From Faecalibacterium sp. An122 (GTDB lineage: Bacteria > Bacillota > Clostridia > Oscillospirales > Ruminococcaceae), in contig NZ_NFLL01000022.1 in NCBI RefSeq assembly GCF_002160895.1, positions 1 through 46,589 of the forward strand: 46,589 nucleotides of DNA. The letters are read 5' to 3'. Every line of letters begins with the position of its first letter. The stretch's first letter is position 1. The position numbers and the translations under genes are program-made. The notes below the pieces were generated by a model, which saw only the letters and a list, made by a program, of their open reading frames with translations, was not told the DNA's origin and searched no databases. Of the stretch, positions 25,065 to 32,185 are shown piece after piece.

Positions 25065-25472
25065 TTACAGGTCCAGCCCGTCCACCGCCTGGTGATGCAG
25101 CCGGAACACCTGCCGCAGCACCAGATGGTGGTCGGCGGCGATCTTCTCCCACCGCTGGCCCAGGATGTACCGCCGGGTGAGGATGTCCCGGCGCAGAGGG
25201 TGGACCTCCCGCTGGATGGCTGCCTCGATCTCGGCCCGCCGGGCCTGGCCCTGTTCCAGCTGGGCGGCCAGCTTTTGGCGGGCTTCTTCCAGCCGCTCCA
25301 CCGCCCGGGGAATGGCCTGGCCGTCCCCTCCCCCGCCGGGCATCCCCGAGATGGCCCGGGTCACCCGCCGGGCCTGAGCTTCCAGCTGGCCGATCTCCTC
25401 GGTCAGCAGCTGTTCCCGCCGCAGGCTCTCCCGATACCGCCGCAGCCAGGCCACCTTTTCGCTGTATTCCAT
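25065..25472 (-). CDS. ArpU/RinA-like late transcription regulator (DUF1492-type)
   Basis: A 135-residue protein. A charged coiled coil (about 10-85: LRRYRESLRREQLLTEEIGQ onward) precedes a sigma-70 region-4-like HTH: RRDILTRRYILGQRWEKIAADHHLVLRQVFRLHHQAV. This organisation is that of DUF1492/ArpU proteins, which activate late operons in Gram-positive phages. The start at 25472 is fixed by GAGGTGAACCCT. It is the last early gene, next to the predicted late promoter. A role as small terminase subunit is a less likely alternative. Confidence 0.7.
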   Translation of the reverse strand: MEYSEKVAWLRRYRESLRREQLLTEEIGQLEAQARRVTRAISGMPGGGGDGQAIPRAVERLEEARQKLAAQLEQGQARRAEIEAAIQREVHPLRRDILTRRYILGQRWEKIAADHHLVLRQVFRLHHQAVDGLDL

Positions 25473-25542
25473 AGGGTTCACCTCGTAATGCTTTTTCCTC
25501 TTGCTGTTTTTCACATTCTGAAAACCTGCCCCACCGGGGCGG

Positions 25543-25797
25543 TCAGGGGGCCGGGGATGCCTTCGTCCCATCGGGCTCCAGGGTCTGGATTTTGACCCCG
25601 GCATAGCTCCGGTTCCGCATCCCGCAGGCCTCCCAGTCCCCTGACCAGTCGGTGGCTGCGCCGGGGGCTACCCCGTAAATGGCGCACTTGCACACCGTCT
25701 GCCCGCCGGCGTGAATCCATTCCAGGCGGCTGCATTCGCTGCACCTGCGGCCCGGGTCGAGGCCATAGAGCCAGTGCATCCGTTCGATCTTTTCCAT
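25543..25797 (-). CDS. Small Cys-rich phage protein
   Basis: An 84-residue protein with cysteines spaced CSEC...CKC...C (around residues 22-60: RRCSECSRLEW, TVCKCAIYG, WEACGMRN), suggesting a small zinc-binding fold. GGGGAGGAATATCC precedes the ATG. Similar Cys-rich proteins occur in early operons of Firmicutes phages; no function is known to me. Confidence 0.6.
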   Translation of the reverse strand: MEKIERMHWLYGLDPGRRCSECSRLEWIHAGGQTVCKCAIYGVAPGAATDWSGDWEACGMRNRSYAGVKIQTLEPDGTKASPAP

Positions 25798-25928
25798 GGA
25801 TATTCCTCCCCTTCTCATGCTGGGCCGGCACAAAAGCGCCGACTGAATTCTATGCGGCAGTGCCCTTTTTTGCCACTGTCTGAGGCCGGCAGCTGGACGA
25901 ACGATGAAGACTCCCTCTGTTTGTCGCA

Positions 25929-25973
25929 TAAAAAAATCCGTATTCTCTGGCCATTATACCAAAGAATACGGAT
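25929..25973 (-). terminator. Terminator after the HicA-HicB-SecB-like operon
   Basis: ATCCGTATTCT and AGAATACGGAT form an 11-bp stem; read leftward a run of seven T follows. It ends the AT-rich three-gene cassette. The stretch 25798-26001 contains no gene otherwise. Confidence 0.8.
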
Positions 25974-26001
25974 GAAAAACGGGACAGGTTTTAAATACAA
26001 G

Positions 26002-26415
26002 TCACTGGACTTCCGGCGAATAACTGGGTGGCGTAATCAACGGCGCCCCTCCAAAAGAGGCTGTAATCTGTGAAATCAACATGGAGATCCGTCCAACAAA
26101 CCCCTGGTTTTCCTGTATATAAAACCCGGGCTCGTTTCTTATCTCCTCATCAATCTGTTCTTGCGACACTTCTGCCAAAGAGCCTTCTTGTTTCAGATCA
26201 TGTTCAACAAAATATGTGGCTGTAATATCGAAGACAGAAGCCGGTTCAAACCAAACATGACGCGTAAACTCGATTCGGAGAAACTTGTCTGCAGCTTTAC
26301 CAGTAATCGTGTCTTCAAAATGCACTTCAATCTGTGCATCAGCATCTGGAATTTCACACATTTTGATTTGAGCCAGTCCAACACGGATACGGTTTCCCAA
26401 CAAATCTTTCAGCAT
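26002..26415 (-). CDS. SecB-like chaperone of a toxin-antitoxin operon
   Basis: A 137-residue protein. The beta-strand-rich body (AQIEVHFEDTITG, DKFLRIEFTRHVWFEPASVFDITATYFVEHDL) and the C-terminal GRISMLISQITASFGGAPLITPPSY resemble the SecB fold, whose family ends with an alpha helix then GGFPPLxLxPxxF. It overlaps hicB by 7 bp and is the third gene of a HicA-HicB operon, the position of SecB-like chaperones in toxin-antitoxin-chaperone systems, where they protect the antitoxin. The SecB call is by pattern and context and could be wrong; otherwise it is an unknown TA-linked protein. Confidence 0.55.
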   Translation of the reverse strand: MLKDLLGNRIRVGLAQIKMCEIPDADAQIEVHFEDTITGKAADKFLRIEFTRHVWFEPASVFDITATYFVEHDLKQEGSLAEVSQEQIDEEIRNEPGFYIQENQGFVGRISMLISQITASFGGAPLITPPSYSPEVQ

Positions 26416-26903
26416 ATCTTAGACCCCTCTTTCTTCACATTATAGAAGTAGCCTGAACAATAGCCCGGATTGCTGTAATTTTGCTTTCCCGTATCTTGTC
26501 TCGATGTGGTCGACAGAGCAAAAGACTCTACAATCTCTTTCGGCGCAACAATGACATATCTTTCTTTTTCTTGATCCAAATATTCTCTCAATGCTGCATC
26601 AACGACCTTATTGAGGGAAACGCCATCATTTTGCGCACGAATCGATGCCTGCTTATGCAGCTCGGGAGAAATGCGAACATTGAAAGATCCGCTGTAAGCA
26701 CGCTGGGTTTCTTTCCCAATTTCCTTGCAAAATGCAATATAATCGTCTACAGCTTGATGAAATTCGCTTTCAATTTTTTTCGCATTTTCGGTGTAAAAGT
26801 CGACTAAATCCGAAATTCCCAAAACTTTGCCATAAAAAATCTGATCATCTGCAGAGTACTCGGGCTTTGCGGAATAGCCTTTGTAGTGCAATACGCTATT
26901 CAT
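26409..26903 (-). CDS. hicB: HicB-family antitoxin with C-terminal extension
   Basis: A 164-residue antitoxin. Residues 1-65 match the degenerate RNase H-like HicB domain (YSADDQIFYGKVLGISDLV, FHQAVDDYIAFCKEIGKE), and 70-112 a ribbon-helix-helix repressor (GSFNVRISPELHKQASIRAQ, DGVSLNKVVDAALREYL). About 50 further residues, rich in Tyr/Gly/Asn near the end (YSNPGYCSGYFYN), are extra compared with ordinary HicB and could be a chaperone-addiction tail. Start overlaps hicA as ATGA. It should neutralise HicA and repress the operon. Confidence 0.88.
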   Translation of the reverse strand: MNSVLHYKGYSAKPEYSADDQIFYGKVLGISDLVDFYTENAKKIESEFHQAVDDYIAFCKEIGKETQRAYSGSFNVRISPELHKQASIRAQNDGVSLNKVVDAALREYLDQEKERYVIVAPKEIVESFALSTTSRQDTGKQNYSNPGYCSGYFYNVKKEGSKIC

Positions 26904-27163
26904 ATATGACCATGCTCCTTTAAAAAAACAACCACACTTTCGACAGAACCTTTTACCATGATATCTCCAGGATGAGGCTTATGAAGCTGAATAGCATCTC
27001 CTGTTATAGGATGATAAAACTTTACTCTCGACCCTGAAGTTGCTCCCTTTGTGGACTCCACATATCCAAAATGGTTCATAATCTTTTTTAGGTCAGAGTA
27101 GCGGAAGTCAGCAGGTGTAGGCTTTCTGCATAGTTTTGCCAAGAGGGTTTCCGTCTTACTCAT
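26900..27163 (-). CDS. hicA: HicA-family mRNA-targeting toxin
   Basis: An 87-residue dsRBD-like toxin: LLAKLCRKPTPADFRYSDLKKIMNHFGY, then SGSRVKFYHP and LHKPHPGDIMVKGSVESVVVFLKEHG. The canonical GSH catalytic histidine position reads GSR here, as in a subgroup of HicA proteins, leaving H59/H62-type histidines of HKPH as alternative catalytic residues (residue numbers approximate). First gene of the operon, toxin before antitoxin as is usual for hicAB. GGTGAG precedes the ATG. It would inhibit translation by cleaving mRNA. Confidence 0.85.
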   Translation of the reverse strand: MSKTETLLAKLCRKPTPADFRYSDLKKIMNHFGYVESTKGATSGSRVKFYHPITGDAIQLHKPHPGDIMVKGSVESVVVFLKEHGHI

Positions 27164-27204
27164 ATTCTATGCATCTCACCTACCAATCTGTAACTAAAAA
27201 GTAG

Positions 27205-27243
27205 TTGCAATGCAAGCATACTGGTTTTTATCCAAAGCGTCAA
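27205..27243 (-). promoter_or_regulatory. Promoter and palindromic operator of hicA-hicB-secB
   Basis: Read leftward, TTGACG (27243-27238) and TATGCT (27220-27215) are 17 bp apart, about 50 bp before hicA. The 11-bp palindrome TTGCATTGCAA (27205-27215) touches the -10 box, a likely HicB operator. Confidence 0.55.
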
Positions 27244-27290
27244 TGGTTAAAATGCACAAATATTTCTTTTATTTTTCGAAGTTTATCCCG

Positions 27291-27518
27291 TTAAGCCTGT
27301 ACATTTTGATCAAAGCACTTGATCATTCTCACCGTTCGCTTCCGAATGCTTTCCGGGCTGTTTCCCCCTCCAATTCTACATGCAACCTGTGCCCAGCTAA
27401 TCCGGCCATCACCGAGAAAGGCAATTTCCAGGATCCTGCGAGTAAGAAAATCATCCACCTGCTGGATCATTTTTTGACGGACATCCCAGGGCAGCTCTCT
27501 AAACGCTCGAATCGTCAT
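27291..27518 (-). CDS. Small phage protein with HTH-like C-terminus
   Basis: A 75-residue protein. ELPWDVRQKMIQQVDDFLTRRILEIAFLGDG is helical, and ISWAQVACRIGGGNSPESIRKRTVRMIKC looks like a helix-turn-helix. AGGTG precedes the ATG at 27518. It follows the helicase gene in the replication module; the function is unknown to me, though DNA binding is plausible. Confidence 0.55.
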   Translation of the reverse strand: MTIRAFRELPWDVRQKMIQQVDDFLTRRILEIAFLGDGRISWAQVACRIGGGNSPESIRKRTVRMIKCFDQNVQA

Positions 27519-27585
27519 CGCACACCTGCTTTCTCTGTTTTCAATGCCAAATCGCCAATTTCCGGTCAAGCAATATCCGCCCCAC

Positions 27586-28773
27586 TCACGGCACCACCTC
27601 CAAAAACCGCTGGCGCTCCTTGTCGAAGGCCAGGGGGATTTCCCCCACCCGGCCCTCCTTGTTCTTGGACAGGATGCAGACGCTGCGGCCATCATCGGCA
27701 TTGCCCAGCAGGAGGACCGCGTCGGCGTCCTGTTCCAGCTGGCCCGACTCCTTCAGGTCGGCGTTGCTGGGCATGGCGTGGGCGGCGTTGCGGCTCAGCT
27801 GGGCCGCGCCGATCACCACCATTCCGGTGGTCTGGGCCAGCTCATGGAGGGCAATCGAAATCTGGGTGATGGCCTGATACCGGTCCCCCGACCGGTCGGG
27901 CCGGATGATCTGGACATAGTCGATCACCGCCACCTGGGCCTTCATCCGCTGGGCCTGGGCCCGGATCCAGGCCACATTCCGCCCCGAGGCCGACCGGATG
28001 TACAGGGGCAGCTGCCGCAGTTTGGACAGGCCGTCCAGCTCAGCGGCGGGGACCTTCTTGGTTTTCACCTGTTCCAGCGGGGCATAGAGCTGGTTTGCAA
28101 TGATTCGCTGGGTCAGAATCTGGGGGCTGGTCTCCAGGCTGAAATAACAGACCCGGCGGCCCTGCTTGGCCATCTCCACCGCGATCTGGAGACTGAGGGC
28201 GGTTTTGCCCGCCGAGGGCCGGCCGCCGATCAGGATGAAATTCCCCGGCAGGATGTGGAGGTTCCGGTCCAGAGGACCGATGCCGGTGGGGATGTAGTTT
28301 GGCTGCTGGTCCAGGCTGCGGATGTAGTCGTCGATCAAATCGCCGATGGGGGTGAAGTCCTCGCCGGGATGGTCGGTGTCCAGGGCCTGTCCCATCCGGC
28401 CATACAGGCCAGCCAGGTCCTCATAGCTGGTGGAGGGGGATGCCGCCTGCACCGCCAGGGTCTGGAACCGTTCCAGCGCCCGCCGTTCCAGCAGGGCCGT
28501 CACCCATTCCCGCACCCGGCTGCGGGTCACCTGTACCGGGGCGGTGTCCAGGGCGTCAATGCAGGCCGCCACCGTCTCTTTCAGGTTGGGGTAATGGTGG
28601 AGGACGTCCACCACATCCATCTCCCCTTTGGCGCTCCATGTGCCGTCTACGGCGGCGTACAGGTCGCTGAGGCCCTCGGGGAAGTCGTCCGGGGTCAGGC
28701 GGCCCACCGCCTCGGGAATGTACTGCGGGAAGCCCAGCAAAGCCGCCAGCAGCATCTTGGGCAGGTCGATCAT
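27586..28773 (-). CDS. Replicative DNA helicase (DnaB-like)
   Basis: A 395-residue replicative helicase. N-terminal helical domain (1-105) then the RecA-like core with PNYIPTGIGPLDRN, Walker A GGRPSAGKTALSLQIA (about 190-205), ETSPQILTQRIIA, Walker B QVAVIDYVQIIRP and a C-terminal GQLEQDADAVLLLG. Slightly short for DnaB (usually about 450), as in phage types. Start overlaps the upstream initiator stop. It unwinds the phage fork after loading by the DnaD-like protein encoded before it. Confidence 0.93.
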   Translation of the reverse strand: MIDLPKMLLAALLGFPQYIPEAVGRLTPDDFPEGLSDLYAAVDGTWSAKGEMDVVDVLHHYPNLKETVAACIDALDTAPVQVTRSRVREWVTALLERRALERFQTLAVQAASPSTSYEDLAGLYGRMGQALDTDHPGEDFTPIGDLIDDYIRSLDQQPNYIPTGIGPLDRNLHILPGNFILIGGRPSAGKTALSLQIAVEMAKQGRRVCYFSLETSPQILTQRIIANQLYAPLEQVKTKKVPAAELDGLSKLRQLPLYIRSASGRNVAWIRAQAQRMKAQVAVIDYVQIIRPDRSGDRYQAITQISIALHELAQTTGMVVIGAAQLSRNAAHAMPSNADLKESGQLEQDADAVLLLGNADDGRSVCILSKNKEGRVGEIPLAFDKERQRFLEVVP

Positions 28774-29501
28774 GTTAGCACCTCATACCGGGGCTCGGGC
28801 GGCTGGGGCGTCCGCGGCTGCTGCCGGCTGCGCATCTTCTCCCGGCGGGCTTCCACGTCGCCGGGGGTTTTGACCCCCTCTTTCCGCCAGCTGTCCAGCA
28901 CCCCGTCCACATAGCTCCAGCTGCGGGCGTTGTGCTGGGCCGCCTCCTGGATGGCCAGACGCACCATCCCATCCCCCACCGCGGCCCGGTAGGCCTGCAG
29001 CTTGTCCAGCGCGCTGCGGGGAAAGCTGCCGATCTCCTGCTGATAGTCCTGGATCAGCCCCGCCAGGGCTGTGTCGGTGCGGCTGTCGGGGTCTTTTGAG
29101 AATACAGCTTCAGCAGCAGTTACAGCTTCAGCTTCAGTTACAGTGCTTTCGGGTTCCGAAAACCTCCGGCTTTCCTGGTTTTCGGATGAAAAACCTTGTT
29201 CGGGAAGGTTTTTATCTTCAAAACCTATGGTTTCCGGTTTTGAAACAGTGGTTTTCTCGTTTTTCGCTTTTGGACGTCCGCCGCGCTTTCCGCCCTCCCG
29301 TTTGGCGATGTTGGTGTCGATGCTGGGCCGGATCACAGCAAACACCGCCCGCTGGATGGCGGACTGCAGCACCGGCTCCTCACCCGTCAAGGCATAATTG
29401 CAGATGGCCCAGAACATGGCCAGCTGGTCTGCCTCCTCCATCTCCTGAATGGCGCTCAGAAACGACCGGTAAAACACAAAGGACTCCCGGGTCTCTTCCA
29501 T
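28770..29501 (-). CDS. Replication initiator with DUF6291 and DnaD-like domains
   Basis: A 243-residue protein. N-terminal MEETRESFVFYRSFLSAIQEMEEADQLAMFWAICNYALTGEEP is the DUF6291 domain of phage replication proteins. A basic GGKRGGRPKAKNEK segment and a low-complexity linker (about 85-145) follow. The C-terminal domain (FPRSALDKLQAYRAAVGDGMVRLAIQEAAQHNARSWSYVDGVLDSW) is of DnaD/DnaB_2 type. Start chosen at 29501, where AAGGAGG precedes ATG; 29531 is less likely. The AT-rich linker-coding DNA carries repeats that may be the origin. Confidence 0.82.
   Translation of the reverse strand: MEETRESFVFYRSFLSAIQEMEEADQLAMFWAICNYALTGEEPVLQSAIQRAVFAVIRPSIDTNIAKREGGKRGGRPKAKNEKTTVSKPETIGFEDKNLPEQGFSSENQESRRFSEPESTVTEAEAVTAAEAVFSKDPDSRTDTALAGLIQDYQQEIGSFPRSALDKLQAYRAAVGDGMVRLAIQEAAQHNARSWSYVDGVLDSWRKEGVKTPGDVEARREKMRSRQQPRTPQPPEPRYEVLT
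29159..29255. other. Candidate phage replication origin (AAAACC/GGTTTT repeats)
   Basis: Seven exact copies of AAAACC or its complement lie within 97 bp (29159, 29177, 29190, 29207, 29220, 29236, 29250), mostly alternating in orientation so that they form three inverted-repeat units. The block is AT-rich and sits inside the initiator gene, where lambda-type and many Gram-positive phages place their origin. Confidence 0.5.
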
Positions 29502-29557
29502 CAAATCCTCCTTATTTTGCAAAGTGTCCATTCTCCTTTTCTTTTATTTGGTCGCAT

Positions 29558-29580
29558 GCTATACTTTTGATAAAAGGAGG
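29558..29580 (+). promoter_or_regulatory. Promoter and RBS of the rightward moron gene
   Basis: An extended -10 TGCTATACT (29558-29566) is followed nine bases later by AGGAGG (29575-29580), then a TTG start at 29589. No good -35 is seen, as is usual for extended -10 promoters. The signal opposes the leftward early transcript. Confidence 0.5.
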
Positions 29581-29588
29581 CGATTACT

Positions 29589-29969
29589 TTGGACAAAAAA
29601 TCTCGTCAAATTCTTGCCTATATGCGTGATATCAATTCCATTGGCCGTGCTGAGTTACTCCGTCATTTTGACTTAAGCTATACAGCATCATTCGAATATT
29701 TGTTAGCAGAAAAATTCATCGCACAAGCTTTAAATCCAACCTCCAGTCCTCGCATTGTAAATGGCAGAACAGTTTATGATCAAGTTCTTAATCCTACTGA
29801 CTCTTACCATATCACCGGTCTGGGTTTGGATTTTCTTGAACATTACACGCAAAATCAGCTTCTGCGTTGGTTACCTTTGATACTCAGCATTTACGCCGCA
29901 TTTTTATCTACCATGACATCAATCTTCATGCCGCTTTTACGGCACTTTTTTCCACATATTTTTCCCTGA
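29589..29969 (+). CDS. Winged-helix protein with C-terminal membrane anchor
   Basis: A 126-residue protein in an AT-rich block, encoded against the surrounding operon. Residues 1-80 resemble a winged-helix DNA-binding domain (RQILAYMRDINSIGRAELLRHFDLSY..., YHITGLGLDFLEHY). Residues about 91-120 form one or two hydrophobic segments (LLRWLPLILSIYAAFLSTMTSIF), so the HTH may be tethered to the membrane. TTG start selected by AGGAGG. With its own promoter it is probably expressed in the lysogen. Function unknown; a superinfection-exclusion or regulatory role is inference only. Confidence 0.65.
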   Translation: MDKKSRQILAYMRDINSIGRAELLRHFDLSYTASFEYLLAEKFIAQALNPTSSPRIVNGRTVYDQVLNPTDSYHITGLGLDFLEHYTQNQLLRWLPLILSIYAAFLSTMTSIFMPLLRHFFPHIFP

Positions 29970-30034
29970 GGCTCTTACGCTGGTATCTGCACCATTCCCG
30001 CAGTTCATCCAAAGAACTCTTTCATTTTTGTTCT

Positions 30035-30421
30035 TTACATTTGTTTCTTCTTTTGTCTTTTCTGCTTTTCACGGGCCGATGGCGCCAGAGTGCTGTCCAC
30101 CCCATATACCCGGGCGGATGAAATGACATTCCTGGCCAGGTCGGTGAGGATGGTCCGGCCGTTGGCCCGGTCCGCCGCCGGCAGGGCGTCCAGGGCGGCG
30201 TGGGCCTTGGCGGCCAGACCGTTCAGGGCCGACCGCAGGCCGATCAGGGCCTCATGGTCATCCGCTGCGTCGGCAGCCATCCAGAGGGCGGCAGACAGAT
30301 CCTCGGCCTGCTCCTTTTCCCGCAGGTGGCGGGCTGCTCCGCTGTCCTGGTAGCGGACCTCTGCCCGCTGGGCGGCTGCCTCCCACTTTTCGGCCAGGGC
30401 GATGATTTCCACCTTGGTCAT
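30035..30421 (-). CDS. Hypothetical early phage protein
   Basis: A 128-residue alanine-rich helical protein: EIIALAEKWEAAAQRAEVRYQDSGAARHLREKEQAEDLS, with a basic tail REKQKRQKKKQM. Start overlaps the upstream stop by 4 bp. GC and codon use match the phage core. No family recognised. Confidence 0.6.
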   Translation of the reverse strand: MTKVEIIALAEKWEAAAQRAEVRYQDSGAARHLREKEQAEDLSAALWMAADAADDHEALIGLRSALNGLAAKAHAALDALPAADRANGRTILTDLARNVISSARVYGVDSTLAPSAREKQKRQKKKQM

Positions 30422-30690
30422 GACCGCTGCGCCCCTCTCAGACCCGACAGGTCAATCCGGGCGCTTTCCTTCACGCGGGACGCCGCCGCATTCTGCACAA
30501 TCTCCAAAGCGTCCGCTTTGGCCCCGGCGGGATCGCCGGTTTTGCGGCCCCATTCCTCTGCCACCTGACGCAGCAAAGCCCCCAGCAGGACGCACAAATC
30601 CGCGTTGCCGCCCCGGACCAGCGCCTGGACCATCTTGGTGTTGGGGTCATATTCGGCGCGGATACTGACTTTTTCCCGATTGTGTTGCAT
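30418..30690 (-). CDS. Hypothetical early phage protein
   Basis: A 90-residue protein, MQHNREKVSIRAEYDPNTKM onward, with an ADLCVLLGALLRQVAEEWG helix. GGAGG lies ten bases before the ATG. It forms a pair with the next gene by a 4-bp overlap. No family recognised. Confidence 0.6.
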   Translation of the reverse strand: MQHNREKVSIRAEYDPNTKMVQALVRGGNADLCVLLGALLRQVAEEWGRKTGDPAGAKADALEIVQNAAASRVKESARIDLSGLRGAQRS

Positions 30691-30716
30691 TTTTGGAACA
30701 CCTCCTGTATACTTGA

Positions 30717-30740
30717 GGTGAGCACTTGCATCAGCTCACC
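30717..30740. repeat. Inverted repeat (possible operator)
   Basis: GGTGAGC (30717-30723) and GCTCACC (30734-30740) flank a 10-base spacer just upstream of the leftward gene at 30690. Could be a regulator-binding site; the HTH protein encoded next door is a candidate ligand. Confidence 0.35.
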
Positions 30741-30742
30741 AT

Positions 30743-30780
30743 GGCTCTGCCCGATCTCGACCATCGGGCGGGGCCTTTTT
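30743..30780 (+). terminator. Rightward terminator without an obvious rightward gene
   Basis: GGCTCTGCCCGAT pairs with ATCGGGCGGGGCC as a continuous 13-bp RNA stem including two G-U pairs, with loop CTCGACC, then TTTTTGTTTT on the + strand. The only + gene upstream ends at 29969. Confidence 0.7.
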
Positions 30781-30788
30781 GTTTTGGT

Positions 30789-31109
30789 TCACGGGGCAGC
30801 CTTCCGGCTGCCGAAAAAGTGGACAAACTCCGCCAGGTCCGCCCCCAGCAGGCTGCAGGCCCCGGTGGCCTCGGGCAGGCTCCAGGGAGTGCGGCCCCGC
30901 ACCCGGGCCGACAGGCCCGACGGGGCCAGGCCCACCGCGGCGGCCACGTCCTCGCTGTGGAGGCCGGCGGCCTTCAGCTTGGAGCGGAACCAGGTCACCG
31001 GGTCATCCGGCAGCGGGGGCTCCGGGGGCGTGGTCTCCACACAGCCCAGCCCTGCCAGCACCGGCGCGAAATCATCCGGCGCACCGTCCAGCGTGATGGT
31101 CATTTTCAC
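30789..31109 (-). CDS. Small HTH-type phage protein
   Basis: About 106 residues. The C-terminal half reads as an XRE-like helix-turn-helix: LKAAGLHSEDVAAAVGLAPSG then SARVRGRTPWSLPEATGACSLLGADLAEFV. The GTG at 31109 lies nine bases after AGGAGG; the ATG at 31103 is the alternative. Probably a DNA-binding early regulator. Confidence 0.6.
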   Translation of the reverse strand: MKMTITLDGAPDDFAPVLAGLGCVETTPPEPPLPDDPVTWFRSKLKAAGLHSEDVAAAVGLAPSGLSARVRGRTPWSLPEATGACSLLGADLAEFVHFFGSRKAAP

Positions 31110-31362
31110 AGCAGTTTTCCTCCTTTCCTTCGCTTCTCTCCAGCCAGTCCTCATACCGCCGGATCACCGGCAGCAGGGCGGTTCCCGTCATGCTGGCAAC
31201 CACCGCCGCCACCGCATACAGCGACCAAAATGCGGGATATTCCGCGATCCCCATGACGATCCACAGGGCGGTCAGCTCCAGGGCCAGATACCCAGTCTGC
31301 AAAGCCAGAAGCCCAGCCCGGGCCAGCCAAAGGCCCCGCCGGGCGGATTCTTTCTTTTTCAC
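31072..31362 (-). CDS. Small membrane protein
   Basis: A 96-residue protein with two or three hydrophobic segments: ARAGLLALQTGYLALELTALWIVMGI and FWSLYAVAAVVASMTGTALLPVI, with a basic N-terminus (MKKKESARRG). GTG start. Overlaps the HTH gene by 38 bp. Function unknown; may influence superinfection or host membrane. Confidence 0.6.
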   Translation of the reverse strand: MKKKESARRGLWLARAGLLALQTGYLALELTALWIVMGIAEYPAFWSLYAVAAVVASMTGTALLPVIRRYEDWLERSEGKEENCCENDHHAGRCAG

Positions 31363-31366
31363 AACG

Positions 31367-31447
31367 TCACCCCCTCAAGTGTAGAATCACGGCCGCCGCT
31401 GCAACCAGCACCAGCAGCCAGTCCAGCCGGGTGGAATGGTAGTCCAT
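31367..31447 (-). CDS. 26-residue transmembrane peptide
   Basis: Starts MDYHSTRLDWLLVLVAAAAV, a single hydrophobic helix. AGGAGG lies eight bases before the ATG, and the gene fits tightly between the 234-residue gene and the small membrane protein gene. Function unknown. Confidence 0.55.
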   Translation of the reverse strand: MDYHSTRLDWLLVLVAAAAVILHLRG

Positions 31448-31456
31448 GGGCCCCTC

Positions 31457-32161
31457 CTATCTGTACCGCCAGCTGTTGGCGGTTTCAGCAGCGCAGCGGG
31501 CGAATATCTCGCCCTGCTCGGCGTCGGTGTGGACGATGCCCGGCACCGCCAGTGCCCGGGACGCCCGGATCCGGTCGGCCACCGCCTGGGTGGCCCGCAG
31601 ATCCTGTTCCATGGCGGCGGCATCCGCCCGGTAATGGGAGGACCGCTCGTCCACCACCCGAACCTCCTCCCGAAGGGCAGCGTGGACGCACCGGCGCAGC
31701 CGCTCCATGGCCACCTCCAGGCCGTCCTCCTTGGCCCATTCGTTGAACTGGCGGTAATTGTCCCGGCCAGCCTGCCGCAGCCGTTCCAGCCGGTCGGGGC
31801 CAAAACCGAATTCCTCCATCACCCCGGCGGCGTAAATCTGCCAGGCGATGGCTGCCGCCTCATCCCCGGCCATCCGCAGCTGCTTTTCCCGGCGGGTGCG
31901 GGGCGCCCGCAGCAGCGGCACCGGAAAATCCAGCTGCGCCTTACCCCGGATCCAGCCTTTCCGCTGGCGGGCCGCGGCCTGTTCGCCCTGGCTGAGGACG
32001 GCGGCCACGTTTTCATCCTGGAGCCGGCGCAGCACCTTGGCCAGTTTTTCCAGCCGGCCGGCGCCCCGTCCGAATTCCTGATGAAGGGCCACCGTCAAAC
32101 ACCAGGACGCCAGCTGCGCCACCGAGGTTTTGGTCTCGGCCATTTCCTGTTCAAAACCCAT
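31457..32161 (-). CDS. Conserved-looking phage protein of unknown function
   Basis: A 234-residue highly charged helical protein: MGFEQEMAETKTSVAQLASW, LEKLAKVLRRLQDENVAAVL, RLERLRQAGRDNYRQFNEWA, VRVVDERSSHYRADAAAMEQDLRATQAVADRI. AAGGAG precedes the ATG at 32161. The structured RNA region lies immediately upstream and could be its leader. No domain recognised. Confidence 0.6.
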   Translation of the reverse strand: MGFEQEMAETKTSVAQLASWCLTVALHQEFGRGAGRLEKLAKVLRRLQDENVAAVLSQGEQAAARQRKGWIRGKAQLDFPVPLLRAPRTRREKQLRMAGDEAAAIAWQIYAAGVMEEFGFGPDRLERLRQAGRDNYRQFNEWAKEDGLEVAMERLRRCVHAALREEVRVVDERSSHYRADAAAMEQDLRATQAVADRIRASRALAVPGIVHTDAEQGEIFARCAAETANSWRYR

Positions 32162-32185
32162 CTGTATGTACTCCTTTCGCGTATT

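Noticed and set aside
30471-30764. Leftward 97-codon frame beginning MVEIGQSHGEL
   Set aside because: Overlaps the better-supported gene at 30690 in another frame, passes through the hairpins, and has no ribosome site.
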